Shown in pieces: positions 1 to 7,975 of a stretch of DNA of 64,000 bases. The position numbers were made by a program, and so were the translations under genes. Source of the stretch: Candidatus Sulfopaludibacter sp. SbA3 (GTDB lineage: Bacteria; Pseudomonadota; Alphaproteobacteria; Caulobacterales; Hyphomonadaceae). The notes beneath the pieces were generated by a model. The model made no database searches, was not told where the DNA came from, and saw only the letters and a program-made list of their open reading frames with translations. The DNA lies in contig CAMDAC010000008.1 of the NCBI GenBank assembly GCA_945888325.1, positions 47,114 through 111,113 of the forward strand. The letters run 5' to 3'. How positions within the stretch are numbered: position 1 is the stretch's first letter; each line of letters opens with the position of its first letter.

Positions 1-39
1 CCTAAAACGCCCGCGCCGCGCGCGCAAGCCTTGGCCTCT

Positions 40-1326
40 TTATTCCGCTGCCCGCGCGACATCCCGGCGGTAGTTGCGGGTCGCCATCAGGAGGCAGACG
101 ATGCTCGCCGCGTTGAAGGCGAGGATAATCTCCAGCGACCGGGCGAGCGGCTGGGCGGCGCCCTGGGCACTGAAATGGTCCGACAGCATGCCGGCGATCA
201 GCGGGCCGCAGCCGATGCCGATCAGTGTCAGGCAGAACAGCATGAAGGCAGAGGCAAATGACCGCATGCGGAGCTTCACGAGCTCCTGAGACGCCGTGTA
301 AGCGACGCTGGCATAGATCAGCCCGATGAAGCTGGGCACGATGTTCCAGGCATAGGCCGTCTCCACGGTGGGGGCGCGTAGGAACATCCAGGCGAAGGGC
401 AGGGCAATGCCCGCGCCCGCCGCGATGATCAGCGGCCGCCAGCGCAGGTCTCGTTTGGAGAGCACGTCGCATGCCCGGCCGAGCACGACCGCGCCGAGGC
501 TGCCGACGCCGCCGATCAGGATGCCGAGCGGCAGGGAGACCTGGCCCGGTGTCAGGCCATAGGTGCGCTGGAGGTGGCTGGAGGTGAAGACGAGGAAGGC
601 GTTGGCCGAGATGCAGATCAGCAGGCATCCCGCGAGCAGCCAAAGGTAAGACGACTGGCTGAAAATGAACTTCAGCGTCTCGCTGAGCGACGGCGCCGGG
701 CCGTCATCCTCGCGCTGGTCCGCGAGGCCGCGCACTGGCTCCTTGATCCCGAAACGGACGATCAGGGCAAGGATCAACCCGGGAACGCCGGCCGCGAAGA
801 AGGCGGCGCGCCAGCCATAGAGCTGGTAGATATACCCACCGAGCGCGAAGCCCGCCATGATGCCGAGGCCGATACCGCTGGTATAGATGCCGAGCGCCAT
901 GGCGCGTTCCTGCGGCGGATAGAGGTCTGCGATCATCGAAGTGGCGGGCGGTGTGCCGCCGGCTTCGCCGACGCCGACGCCCATGCGCGCGAGCAGCAGG
1001 TGCCAGAAGTTTTGAGCAAGGCCGGAGAGGGCCGTCATCGCGGACCACACGCCGAGCGCAATGGAGATGATGTTGCGCCGGTTGCCCCGGTCCGCCCACA
1101 TCGCCACGGGTATGCCGAGCGTCGCATAGAAGGCGGCGAAGGACAGGCCCGTGAGCCAGCCGACCTGGCCGTCCGAAAGGCCGAACTCGGCCTTGATCGG
1201 CTCCAGCAGGATCACCAGGATCTGCCGGTCCACATGGTTGAACGTATACGTCAGTGTAAGGACGGCCAGCACCCAGGCCCGGCCGGAAATGTTCGGCGCA
1301 GAAGTGGGAAGGGTTGTCGATGTCAT
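40..1326 (-). CDS. MFS transporter, spinster-like
   Basis: A 428-residue inner-membrane permease of the major facilitator superfamily with about 12 hydrophobic segments. The first helix holds the sequence NHVDRQIL (residues 30-37), and the loop between helices 2 and 3 (residues 71-85, with ADRGNRR) is the MFS motif A region. This helix-1 motif is typical of the spinster-like branch. Its start overlaps the stop of the upstream hydrolase by 4 bp (ATGA), so the two are probably translationally coupled and co-transcribed from the promoter near 2253-2281. Together with the nearby TonB-dependent receptor it suggests import of a bulky, poorly diffusing nutrient. The substrate cannot be named from sequence. 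Confidence 0.9.
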   Translation of the reverse strand: MTSTTLPTSAPNISGRAWVLAVLTLTYTFNHVDRQILVILLEPIKAEFGLSDGQVGWLTGLSFAAFYATLGIPVAMWADRGNRRNIISIALGVWSAMTALSGLAQNFWHLLLARMGVGVGEAGGTPPATSMIADLYPPQERAMALGIYTSGIGLGIMAGFALGGYIYQLYGWRAAFFAAGVPGLILALIVRFGIKEPVRGLADQREDDGPAPSLSETLKFIFSQSSYLWLLAGCLLICISANAFLVFTSSHLQRTYGLTPGQVSLPLGILIGGVGSLGAVVLGRACDVLSKRDLRWRPLIIAAGAGIALPFAWMFLRAPTVETAYAWNIVPSFIGLIYASVAYTASQELVKLRMRSFASAFMLFCLTLIGIGCGPLIAGMLSDHFSAQGAAQPLARSLEIILAFNAASIVCLLMATRNYRRDVARAAE

Positions 1327-2198
1327 GCCTTGGTCTCCAGGCGCGCGAGGAATTCTGTGATGGCGGACACCGCCCCCGGTTCATCGAGGATCGGCGCATG
1401 GCCGACGCGCGGCACCGTCGCGAGTTTTGCGTCCGGATGACGGCGCACCATTTCGAGAGCGGTCTTCTCTGAGAGGATGTCGGACGTCTCGCCGCGCACG
1501 ACCAGCAGAGGCGTCTTCTTCAGGCCGCCGAACATCCGCCAGAGCGCAAAATTGATCAGCGCGCCGGGTTTCACCTTGCCCAGCGAGCGGGCGATGTTGG
1601 AGTCATAGTCGAGCACGACCTCGCCGGTCGGCAACTCACGGTAGGTCCGCCGCGCAAAATCCATCCAGCGTTCTTCCGGCAGGTCCGGAAAGGCGGCGCC
1701 CTGGATCGTCTTGACCGCTTCGGCGGCGCTTTCCCATCCGGTCACCGGGCGCACCTTGCCGGCATAGCCCGCGATCCGGGCGATCCCTGCTTTCTCCACC
1801 ACCGGGCCGACATCGTTCAACACCACGCCGGCAATCCGCTTCGGCGTCCGGCTTGTCATGAGCAGCGAGATCAGGCCGCCCATGGAGGTGCCGATCAGGG
1901 CCGCGCGCGCAATGCCCAGCTTGTCGAGCAGGAGGCCCATGTCCTTAGCATAGATCAAAGGGTTGTAATTGTTCGGCTCCGGATCGAAGGCCGAGCGGCC
2001 GCGTCCCCGCACATCCACCGCGATGAAGCGGTGGTGGCCGGGCAGGGCAGCTATCATCGGTTCGAAGTCCTTGTGGTTGCGCGTCAGGCCGTGAAGGCAA
2101 AGCACCGTCAGCTTTGCGGCGGCCGGTCCATAGGCCTTTGCGTAGAGCGACAGACCGTCCGCAGACGTCCATCCAATGTCTTCGCCTGACGGTGTCAT
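1323..2198 (-). CDS. Alpha/beta hydrolase
   Basis: A 291-residue cytoplasmic alpha/beta-hydrolase fold enzyme. Visible elements are the oxyanion-hole strand end LHGLTR (residues 35-40), the nucleophile elbow GTSMGG (103-108, Ser105) and a late histidine in VGHAP that would complete the triad. No signal peptide is seen. It is the first gene of a two-gene unit with the MFS porter. The start lies 38 bp downstream of a perfect palindrome that overlaps its putative -10 box. It probably hydrolyses an ester or lactone brought in by the porter; the true substrate is unknown. Confidence 0.88.
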   Translation of the reverse strand: MTPSGEDIGWTSADGLSLYAKAYGPAAAKLTVLCLHGLTRNHKDFEPMIAALPGHHRFIAVDVRGRGRSAFDPEPNNYNPLIYAKDMGLLLDKLGIARAALIGTSMGGLISLLMTSRTPKRIAGVVLNDVGPVVEKAGIARIAGYAGKVRPVTGWESAAEAVKTIQGAAFPDLPEERWMDFARRTYRELPTGEVVLDYDSNIARSLGKVKPGALINFALWRMFGGLKKTPLLVVRGETSDILSEKTALEMVRRHPDAKLATVPRVGHAPILDEPGAVSAITEFLARLETKA

Positions 2199-2235
2199 GG
2201 ACTGCGCTCCCTCCTGCCCGGGAGCTTGCGTCCCG

Positions 2236-2253
2236 TTTCAACATCTGTTGAAA
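2236..2253. promoter_or_regulatory. Putative TetR operator O1
   Basis: Perfect 8-bp inverted repeat, TTTCAACA-TC-TGTTGAAA, between the divergent hydrolase and TetR genes. The same core (TTCAACA, 2-nt gap, TGTTGAA) recurs upstream of the TonB-dependent receptor. It abuts the candidate -10 of the hydrolase-MFS promoter, as expected for a repressor site. Confidence 0.7.
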
Positions 2254-2281
2254 TCTAAGCCGGAAAGGGCGCTTGGCGCAA
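2253..2281 (-). promoter_or_regulatory. Candidate promoter of hydrolase-MFS unit
   Basis: On the minus strand TTGCGC (2281-2276) and TTAGAT (2258-2253) are separated by 17 bp. The -10 overlaps operator O1 by one base. This is inferred from consensus only. Confidence 0.4.
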
Positions 2282-2312
2282 GCGGCTGGACAGTATTCCC
2301 AAGCAGCCCACT

Positions 2313-3089
2313 TTGACTCGCAAGGGCAGACAGGTCCATAAAGGGTGCAAGAACAATGGTGAGGATACGCCGCTGAGCGCTCGCAAGAAATCCCCGCCGC
2401 CGAAAACCGACCGTCGCAGCGCGATTCTCGATGCCGCCGAAGCGGAGTTCAGTGCCCATGGCTTTGACGGCGTGACGCTGCGGACCATCGCGAAGAATGC
2501 GGGCGTCGATCTCGCCCTGCCGCATTATTATTTCGGCTCCAAGGAACAGCTCTTTGTCGCGGTGTTCGACCGGCGCGCCAAGGTGTTGAACGACTGGCGC
2601 GAGACGGCGCTGATCGATGCCATCGCCGAAGCGAGGCCCGCCGCGCCCACGGTCGAGGCGATCGTCCGTGCCTATCTGGAGCCCCTGCTGAAAGGGCCGC
2701 ACCTCTCCGAGCCGGGCTGGAAAAGCTACTACGCGCTCGTCGCCTACGTGAACAACACGCCCGGCTGGGGCGGCCGGTTGATGGCGGAGCATTTCGATCC
2801 GCTGATCCGCAAGTTTCTGGACGCGCTGCGCCTCGCGATACCAGGTATCGACGAGAAAGACCTCTACTGGGGCTATCATTGCTTCTCCGGCGCGCTGACG
2901 CTGGCGCTCGCACAGACGGGCCGTATCGACAAACTGTCCGGCGGGTTCGTGCGCTCCGAAGACCTTGCGGAGGCCTGCGAGCGCATGGTGCCTTTCATTA
3001 CGGCAGGCTTTGAGGCGGCCCAGCGCGCGGCGCCGGCGCCCCGCGCCCGGGCAACGAAGCCCGCTCGCGTCAAAAGCTCCGCCCACTGA
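2313..3089 (+). CDS. TetR family transcriptional regulator, PsrA-like
   Basis: A 258-residue regulator of the TetR/AcrR family. The N-terminal helix-turn-helix spans about residues 34-80 (RRSAILDAAEAEFSAHGF onward, ending in HYYFGSKEQL). The C-terminal domain, with a WGYHCFSGALTLAL helix and a MVPFITAGF end, resembles the ligand domain of PsrA-type regulators, some of which bind acyl-CoAs or fatty acids. The open frame starts at a TTG with no clear ribosome site, so the true start may be a little downstream, before residue 32. It is divergent from the hydrolase-MFS unit and precedes the convergent receptor gene. The palindromes at 2236-2253 and 5644-5681 are its likely targets. The inducer is unknown. 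Confidence 0.88.
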   Translation: MTRKGRQVHKGCKNNGEDTPLSARKKSPPPKTDRRSAILDAAEAEFSAHGFDGVTLRTIAKNAGVDLALPHYYFGSKEQLFVAVFDRRAKVLNDWRETALIDAIAEARPAAPTVEAIVRAYLEPLLKGPHLSEPGWKSYYALVAYVNNTPGWGGRLMAEHFDPLIRKFLDALRLAIPGIDEKDLYWGYHCFSGALTLALAQTGRIDKLSGGFVRSEDLAEACERMVPFITAGFEAAQRAAPAPRARATKPARVKSSAH

Positions 3090-3113
3090 TCGCTCCGCGC
3101 CGCTCGAAGAAAA

Positions 3114-3139
3114 GGGGCGGCGCCTTGCGACGCCGCCCC
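3114..3139 (-). terminator. Intrinsic terminator of the receptor gene
   Basis: Perfect 9-bp stem GGGGCGGCG/CGCCGCCCC with an 8-nt loop. Read on the minus strand it is followed by TTTTCTT. It sits 68 bp past the receptor stop codon and may also serve the convergent TetR gene. Confidence 0.7.
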
Positions 3140-3206
3140 AGTCGAGGCTCCCGGTGACCCCGCCGCCGCAGCGGCAGGGTCTGGGAGGAAACGCACCAGG
3201 CGCCTC

Positions 3207-5606
3207 TTAGAAGTTGTAGTCGATGCCCACGGTCACCGTGCGCGGGTCGCCGTAGAAGGCGGTCAGCACGCCTTCGAGGCCGAGTGTCGATGCACCGGTG
3301 GCCGGGTTGATGAAGTTGTAGCCAGCCACCTTGTACTCTTCGTCGGTCAGGTTCTTGCCGGACAGCGTGAAGCCCCAGGGGCTGTCGTTTTCCTGCCAGC
3401 GCAGGCCAAGGTCGATCAGCGTGTAGGCTTCCTGGTCGAGCGGGCTGCGCACTTCGAACTGGCTCGAGTCGCTGCGGTAGGAGGCGAGCGAGTTGATTTT
3501 CAGGCGGCCTTCCTTGAGCAGGATGTTGAACGGCGTGTCGTAGCTGAGGCGGAAGCTGCCGGTCCATTCCGGCGTGTTCTGGAACACGCGCTGGTCCGCC
3601 ACGTCGTTGCCGAACGCGTCGATGAACACGTCATACTCGGCCTTGATATAGCCGACAGCGAAGCCCGAGGTGAGCAGGTCGGAGTCGTTGAAGATCTCTT
3701 CGCCGAGCACAGCCGTGCCTTCGTATTCAACGCCCCAGAGCGTTGCGGCGCCGGCGTTGGTGGTGATGCCGGTGAAGGTGTCGTTGACGCCGTCATTGTT
3801 GGTGTCGATGCCGGCCGAGCCGGGCACCTGGACGTCCTTGTAGTCCATGAAGAATCCGGCGAAACTGGACTGGAGACGGCCGTCAAACAGCGCGGATTTC
3901 CAGCCGATTTCGTAGCTGTCGACTTCTTCCGGATCGAACTGGAGGAAGTTGAATTCGTCTTCCGGATCGCTGGCGCGGGTGGCGCCTGCGGTGCAGTAGG
4001 CCGGCGGTGCCAGCGGGTTCAGCGTCGGGGCGATGCAGTTGCCGTTGAGGTCCGGAGCGGCCGAGGTCTGGCCGCGCGGGTCGAACGATCCGCCTTTGAA
4101 ACCCTGGGCGTAGGTCGCATACAGCGTATGGTCTTCGACCGGCTTGTAGCTGACCGAAGCGCGCGGGCTGAAGTCGTCGAACTTCACCGAGCCGTCGAAG
4201 TTCGATGTCGTGGCAATGGGAACACCGGTGCCGCCGAAGAAGGGCGAGAAGCCGCCCGCATAGGTGCGGCGAAGCACGATCGAGGAGCGCTCATCTTCAG
4301 TATAGCGGCCGCCCAGCGAGACGGCGATCTGGTCCGTCAGGTCATAGGTGAAGTCACCGAACACCGACCAGGTTTCCGTGCCGACATCGCCGAACGTCTG
4401 GGCGTTGAGACCCGGAACGCTGATCAGGGCGCCGGTCGTGCCGAGCAGCACGTCGAACACCGTCGATGCATTGGCTTCCAGATAGTAGGCGCCGAGGATA
4501 CCGTTCAGGCGGTCGCCCGAGTACAGAACCTGGAATTCGTTCGAGAGCTGATCGTTTTCGTAGATCGCCGGCACGTCCACGTCAGCCTCAGGCAACGAGT
4601 CGAAGTCGATCGGCGTGGTGCTGACATCTTCGCGGTAGGCCAGGATGTTCTTGAGGGTGATGGCGTCGTTGACGGTGTATTCGGCGATCAGCGACAGGCC
4701 TTTCGCTTCGGCGTCCTGCTCGACCACGTTCAGGCCGGCGCGCGTGTCATACACGTCGTCCAGCACGGGGTAGGTGATCGGCGGGAACTTGTCGGCGATC
4801 AGGCGGTGGCCCTGGCGCGCATTCGATTCGTCGGACAGGTAGTCGCCGGCGAGGCGCAGCTGGAAGTCCGGCGTGACGTCCCATTCGGCCGACACCCGGT
4901 AGGCGGCAACGTCTTTGTTGTAGTTTTCTTCGCCGGTGATGATGTTCTCGCCGAAGCCGTCACGCGTGAAGAAGGCGAGACCGCCGCCGACGCGGAGCGT
5001 GTCGCTGATCGGCAGCGAACCCGAGGCCACAATATCCTGCTGGTTGTAGGAACCATAGGCGCCGCGCGCCTTGAAGGTCGGCTCGTCGGACAGGCCTTTG
5101 GTGACATACTTCACGGCGCCGCCAATGGTGTTGCGGCCGTACAGCGTGCCTTGCGGTCCGCGTAGAACCTCGATGCGCTCGACATCATAGACTTCAAGCA
5201 CGGCGCCTTGCGGGCGGTTGAGGTAAACGTCGTCGACATACACACCGACACCGGCTTCGAAACCGGCGACCGGGTCTTGCTGGCCGACGCCGCGGATGAA
5301 GGCGGACAGCGTGTTGTTGGTGCCGCGGGAGACTTCGAGCGTGACGTTCGGCGAGATCTTGGCGACCTCGTCCATCGTCTGAATGCCGAGGTCGGAAAGC
5401 AGGTCGCCGCTAAAGGCGGAGACCGAGAGCGGCACGTCGAGCAGGTTCTGCTCGCGGCGCTGCGCGGTGACAACCACGGGGCCGAAGCGGCGCTCTTCCG
5501 AGGCCTCCGGCGCGGCGGTCGTGTCTTCCTGCGCATAGGCCGTGAACGGCGTCAGCGCGGAGGCTGCGAGCGCAGCAAACATCAGTTTGTTCAGGTTAGA
5601 AGCCAT
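3207..5606 (-). CDS. TonB-dependent outer-membrane receptor
   Basis: A 799-residue TonB-dependent receptor. The chosen ATG follows GGGAGGA at good spacing and opens a signal peptide (MASNLNKLMFAALAASAL... ending TAYAQ). An upstream in-frame ATG 99 bp earlier would place 33 residues ahead of the signal peptide and is rejected. The plug follows (VVVTAQRREQNLLDVPLSV, then the IRGVGQQDP and RIEVLRGPQGTLYGRN elements), and the barrel ends in VTVGIDYNF with a terminal Phe. It is a single gene with its own promoter and two tandem operator palindromes, and should be co-regulated with the hydrolase-MFS unit. The ligand is unknown; nothing points specifically to a siderophore. Confidence 0.95.
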   Translation of the reverse strand: MASNLNKLMFAALAASALTPFTAYAQEDTTAAPEASEERRFGPVVVTAQRREQNLLDVPLSVSAFSGDLLSDLGIQTMDEVAKISPNVTLEVSRGTNNTLSAFIRGVGQQDPVAGFEAGVGVYVDDVYLNRPQGAVLEVYDVERIEVLRGPQGTLYGRNTIGGAVKYVTKGLSDEPTFKARGAYGSYNQQDIVASGSLPISDTLRVGGGLAFFTRDGFGENIITGEENYNKDVAAYRVSAEWDVTPDFQLRLAGDYLSDESNARQGHRLIADKFPPITYPVLDDVYDTRAGLNVVEQDAEAKGLSLIAEYTVNDAITLKNILAYREDVSTTPIDFDSLPEADVDVPAIYENDQLSNEFQVLYSGDRLNGILGAYYLEANASTVFDVLLGTTGALISVPGLNAQTFGDVGTETWSVFGDFTYDLTDQIAVSLGGRYTEDERSSIVLRRTYAGGFSPFFGGTGVPIATTSNFDGSVKFDDFSPRASVSYKPVEDHTLYATYAQGFKGGSFDPRGQTSAAPDLNGNCIAPTLNPLAPPAYCTAGATRASDPEDEFNFLQFDPEEVDSYEIGWKSALFDGRLQSSFAGFFMDYKDVQVPGSAGIDTNNDGVNDTFTGITTNAGAATLWGVEYEGTAVLGEEIFNDSDLLTSGFAVGYIKAEYDVFIDAFGNDVADQRVFQNTPEWTGSFRLSYDTPFNILLKEGRLKINSLASYRSDSSQFEVRSPLDQEAYTLIDLGLRWQENDSPWGFTLSGKNLTDEEYKVAGYNFINPATGASTLGLEGVLTAFYGDPRTVTVGIDYNF

Positions 5607-5643
5607 TTTGTCCTCCCGGGACGGTGCTGGTGAACTTTTTTGT

Positions 5644-5659
5644 CTCAACGTTTGTTGAG
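5644..5659. promoter_or_regulatory. Putative TetR operator O2 (imperfect)
   Basis: CTCAACG-TT-TGTTGAG, an inverted repeat with one arm mismatch. Its centre is exactly 20 bp from the centre of O3, about two helical turns. It lies 38 bp upstream of the receptor start, the same distance at which O1 lies from the hydrolase start. Confidence 0.6.
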
Positions 5660-5661
5660 TT

Positions 5662-5681
5662 TTTTCAACAGGTGTTGAAAA
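5662..5681. promoter_or_regulatory. Putative TetR operator O3
   Basis: Perfect 9-bp inverted repeat TTTTCAACA-GG-TGTTGAAAA overlapping the candidate -10 of the receptor promoter. It shares its core with O1. Confidence 0.7.
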
Positions 5682-5705
5682 TGCACAGGTCTTTGAAGCT
5701 GTCAA
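5677..5705 (-). promoter_or_regulatory. Candidate receptor promoter
   Basis: On the minus strand a perfect TTGACA (5705-5700) is 17 bp from ATTTTC (5682-5677). The -10 is weak but lies inside operator O3, consistent with repression by occlusion. Confidence 0.45.
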
Positions 5706-5789
5706 TCCGAACCCGCGCCGAACCGCCTATCGCCATGATTAACGCCGCCCGGCGTGACTTTCGGGCGACAGGACACCGACTGTCGGCTG

Positions 5790-5818
5790 TTGCCGGAGCG
5801 CGGTCCTGCCGCTATAGG
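5790..5818 (+). promoter_or_regulatory. Candidate ndk promoter
   Basis: TTGCCG and TATAGG with a 17-bp spacer, 38 bp upstream of the ndk start. The assignment is by consensus only. Confidence 0.45.
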
Positions 5819-5856
5819 CCGCGCAAATCCACAAACCCCAGATTCAGGAAGCCCCC

Positions 5857-6279
5857 ATGGCCGTGCAGCGTACATTCTCGATCATCAAGCCGGACGCCAC
5901 CGAGCGTAACCTCACCGGCGCCATCAACGCCGTGATCGAAAAGGCCGGCCTGCGCATCATAGCCCAGCGCCGCATCCAGATGACGCGCGCCCAGGCCGAG
6001 CGCTTCTACGGCGTGCACCGCGAGCGCCCGTTCTTCGGCGAACTCGTCGACTTCATGATCTCCGGCCCGGTGGTCGTGCAGGTCCTGGAAGGCGAAGACG
6101 CCGTCGCGAAACACCGCGACGTAATGGGCGCCACCAACCCGGCCCAGGCCGCTGACGGCACCATCCGCAAACTGTTCGCCAAGTCGATCGGCGAGAACTC
6201 CGTGCACGGTTCGGACTCGGCCGAGAACGCCGCCCTCGAGATCGTCCAGTTCTTCTCGGAAGCCGATATCGCAGGCTGA
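5857..6279 (+). CDS. ndk: Nucleoside diphosphate kinase
   Basis: A 140-residue protein matching bacterial NDK across its whole length. It transfers the gamma-phosphate of ATP to nucleoside diphosphates through a phosphohistidine, here His117 in the signature NSVHGSDS (114-121). The N-terminal TFSIIKPDA strand and the nucleotide-site residues of the family are present. It is monocistronic, with its own promoter-like boxes upstream and a strong terminator downstream. The start ATG follows an AGGAAG element. The protein is cytoplasmic and acts in nucleotide pool balance. Confidence 0.98.
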   Translation: MAVQRTFSIIKPDATERNLTGAINAVIEKAGLRIIAQRRIQMTRAQAERFYGVHRERPFFGELVDFMISGPVVVQVLEGEDAVAKHRDVMGATNPAQAADGTIRKLFAKSIGENSVHGSDSAENAALEIVQFFSEADIAG

Positions 6280-6304
6280 GCCGAGCGGCTCACATCCCAT
6301 CCTG

Positions 6305-6337
6305 AAAACCGGCAGGCCCCGCCCTGCCGGTTTTTTT
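6305..6337 (+). terminator. Intrinsic terminator after ndk
   Basis: 12-bp stem AAAACCGGCAGG/CCTGCCGGTTTT with a 6-nt loop, continued by a run of T to 6337. Confidence 0.9.
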
Positions 6338-6400
6338 GTTTTCGGAGCGCGGGTTCAGTCTTCTTTCGGCGGCGTTCGCCGACTTGAAAGAACAGAGGTG

Positions 6401-6577
6401 TCAGTCAGATTTATGCAATCGCTGTTGAGTGCGGCGTTTTTTGACAGCGCGCTTGATCTTTTTCTTTTCGACCAGACCGGCCAAGTCTTCTTCGTTGTTA
6501 GCGACGACCTGATCGACCGCTGGTTTGCTTAACCCGCCAAAAACTCTCTTGATCGTCTGGTGTTTGCTTCGGCTCAT
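6401..6577 (-). CDS. Small basic hypothetical protein
   Basis: A 58-codon open frame starting MSRSKHQTIKRVFGG and ending QQRLHKSD. It is rich in Lys and Arg (clusters KKKIKRAVKKRR in the last third), with an acidic patch NNEEDLAG in the middle. There is no signal peptide or membrane segment. Base composition is clearly more AT-rich than the flanking genes, and the ribosome site is weak. It lies between ndk and the DUF2842 gene, on the same strand as the latter. The well-formed N-terminus and charged, structured composition argue for a real gene, possibly nucleic-acid binding, but I do not recognise the family. Confidence 0.5.
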   Translation of the reverse strand: MSRSKHQTIKRVFGGLSKPAVDQVVANNEEDLAGLVEKKKIKRAVKKRRTQQRLHKSD

Positions 6578-6642
6578 GACGCCGCATCAAGCATTCAATC
6601 CGGTGACAGGGCAAGCTGAGCGACCCGACATACGGCGCCGGT

Positions 6643-6846
6643 TCAGTCTTCTTCCGGCGGCTCGTTCGCGTTCATCCATTTGAGGAGGGGGCGGAGTGGC
6701 AGGATCCAGCCGAAACCCGCGACCAGATAGAAGCCGAGCTGCAGCCAGCTGGGCATCTCCGTCAGGCGGGAGCCGACGGTGCCGGCGCCCCAGATCCAGA
6801 GGGCCATGAAAGCAAGCATGACGAGGACGGCGATCGGTTTGCGCAT
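6643..6846 (-). CDS. DUF2842 family small membrane protein
   Basis: A 67-residue protein with two hydrophobic segments (VLVMLAFMALWIWGAG and LGFYLVAGFGWILPL), followed by a short polar tail NANEPPEED. This pattern, including PSWLQLGFYLVAG and LPLRPLLKWM, matches the DUF2842 family of alphaproteobacterial inner-membrane proteins of unknown role. The ATG encoding MRKPIAVLV is chosen. An in-frame ATG 81 bp upstream would add a hydrophilic extension that reaches the divergent ctaA start. It shares an 80-bp intergenic promoter region with ctaA. Confidence 0.75.
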   Translation of the reverse strand: MRKPIAVLVMLAFMALWIWGAGTVGSRLTEMPSWLQLGFYLVAGFGWILPLRPLLKWMNANEPPEED

Positions 6847-6925
6847 GTTCGTTTCCGTCCGTTCGATTCCGGTGTGCGACGTTGGCGCCTCTTGATCGCG
6901 CCTTACGCCGAGTGATCTAGGCAGC

Positions 6926-7975
6926 ATGTCCGCAAACGCAATTTCGCCTCTTGCCGCACGCTGGATCCGGGCCTGGCTGATCCTGCTGGGCCTGCTCGTC
7001 TATGCGACCATCCTGGTCGGCGGCGCAACCCGGCTGACCGATTCCGGCCTCTCGATCACCGAATGGCAGCCCGTCAAGGGCGCCCTGCCGCCGATGGATA
7101 CCGCCACTTGGATGGCCGAGTTCGACAAGTACCGGGAGACCACCCAGTACAAGCTGATGAACAAGGGCATGGAGCTCTCGGAATTCCAGTTCATCTACTG
7201 GTGGGAGTGGGGCCATCGCCAGCTCGGCCGGTTCATCGGCCTGGTCGCGGTTGTGGGCCTTGCCGTGTTCGCGGCGCGCCGCTGGCTGGGCGGCGGCCTG
7301 GGCTGGAAACTGCTCGGCCTCACCGCGCTCGGCGGACTGCAGGGCGCGATCGGCTGGTGGATGGTGGCGAGCGGCATGGGCGATACGGACCGGGTATCGG
7401 TCGCGCCCTACCGGCTGATGACGCATTTTTCGTTGGCGCTGCTGATCCTCTGCGTGATCACCTGGCTATGGCTCTCCCTTAGGGCCGTGCCGCGTCCCGA
7501 AGCCCCGGCCCGGGGCAGGGGCGTTGCCATTGGGCTGCTGGCGCTGGTGTTCGTGCAGATGGCGGCGGGCGCGCTGGTTGCTGGGCTGGACGCCGGGCGC
7601 AGCTACAATGACTGGCCACTGATGGCGGGGGAGCTGATCCCCAGTCATTATATACAGGCCGATCTGGGCGTGCGCAGTTTCTTCGAAGGGCGCGCGGCGA
7701 CGCAGTTCAATCACCGTTTTCTCGCCTATGCGCTCTGGGGCCTCAGCCTCTGGGCCGCGTGGCGCTATCGAGCCAGCGCATGGGCGCGGCCGTTTGCGGT
7801 GCTCGCCGCGCTGGTCAGCGCGCAGGCCGTATGGGGCATTCTCACGCTGCTGAATGCCGCCCCCCTGACGCTCGCACTCGTGCATCAGGGGCTTGGCGTG
7901 ATCGTGACGCTGTCGGCGGTCTACCTCGTCTGGCGGGCCGCCGGGCCGGTCACTCGGTTATCGGCTCCAGCGTAA
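6926..7975 (+). CDS. ctaA: Heme A synthase (COX15/CtaA)
   Basis: A 349-residue inner-membrane enzyme with eight predicted helices. It oxidises heme O to heme A for aa3-type cytochrome oxidase. Family hallmarks are visible: GGATRLTDSGLSITEW after helix 1, the WWEWGHRQLGR heme-ligand segment, a THFSLAL histidine, and the second-half histidines in NHRFLAYAL and LVHQGLGV. Length fits the alphaproteobacterial type 2 enzymes. It is divergent from the DUF2842 gene, and its 3' end overlaps the convergent lipoprotein gene by 26 bp. Confidence 0.97.
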   Translation: MSANAISPLAARWIRAWLILLGLLVYATILVGGATRLTDSGLSITEWQPVKGALPPMDTATWMAEFDKYRETTQYKLMNKGMELSEFQFIYWWEWGHRQLGRFIGLVAVVGLAVFAARRWLGGGLGWKLLGLTALGGLQGAIGWWMVASGMGDTDRVSVAPYRLMTHFSLALLILCVITWLWLSLRAVPRPEAPARGRGVAIGLLALVFVQMAAGALVAGLDAGRSYNDWPLMAGELIPSHYIQADLGVRSFFEGRAATQFNHRFLAYALWGLSLWAAWRYRASAWARPFAVLAALVSAQAVWGILTLLNAAPLTLALVHQGLGVIVTLSAVYLVWRAAGPVTRLSAPA

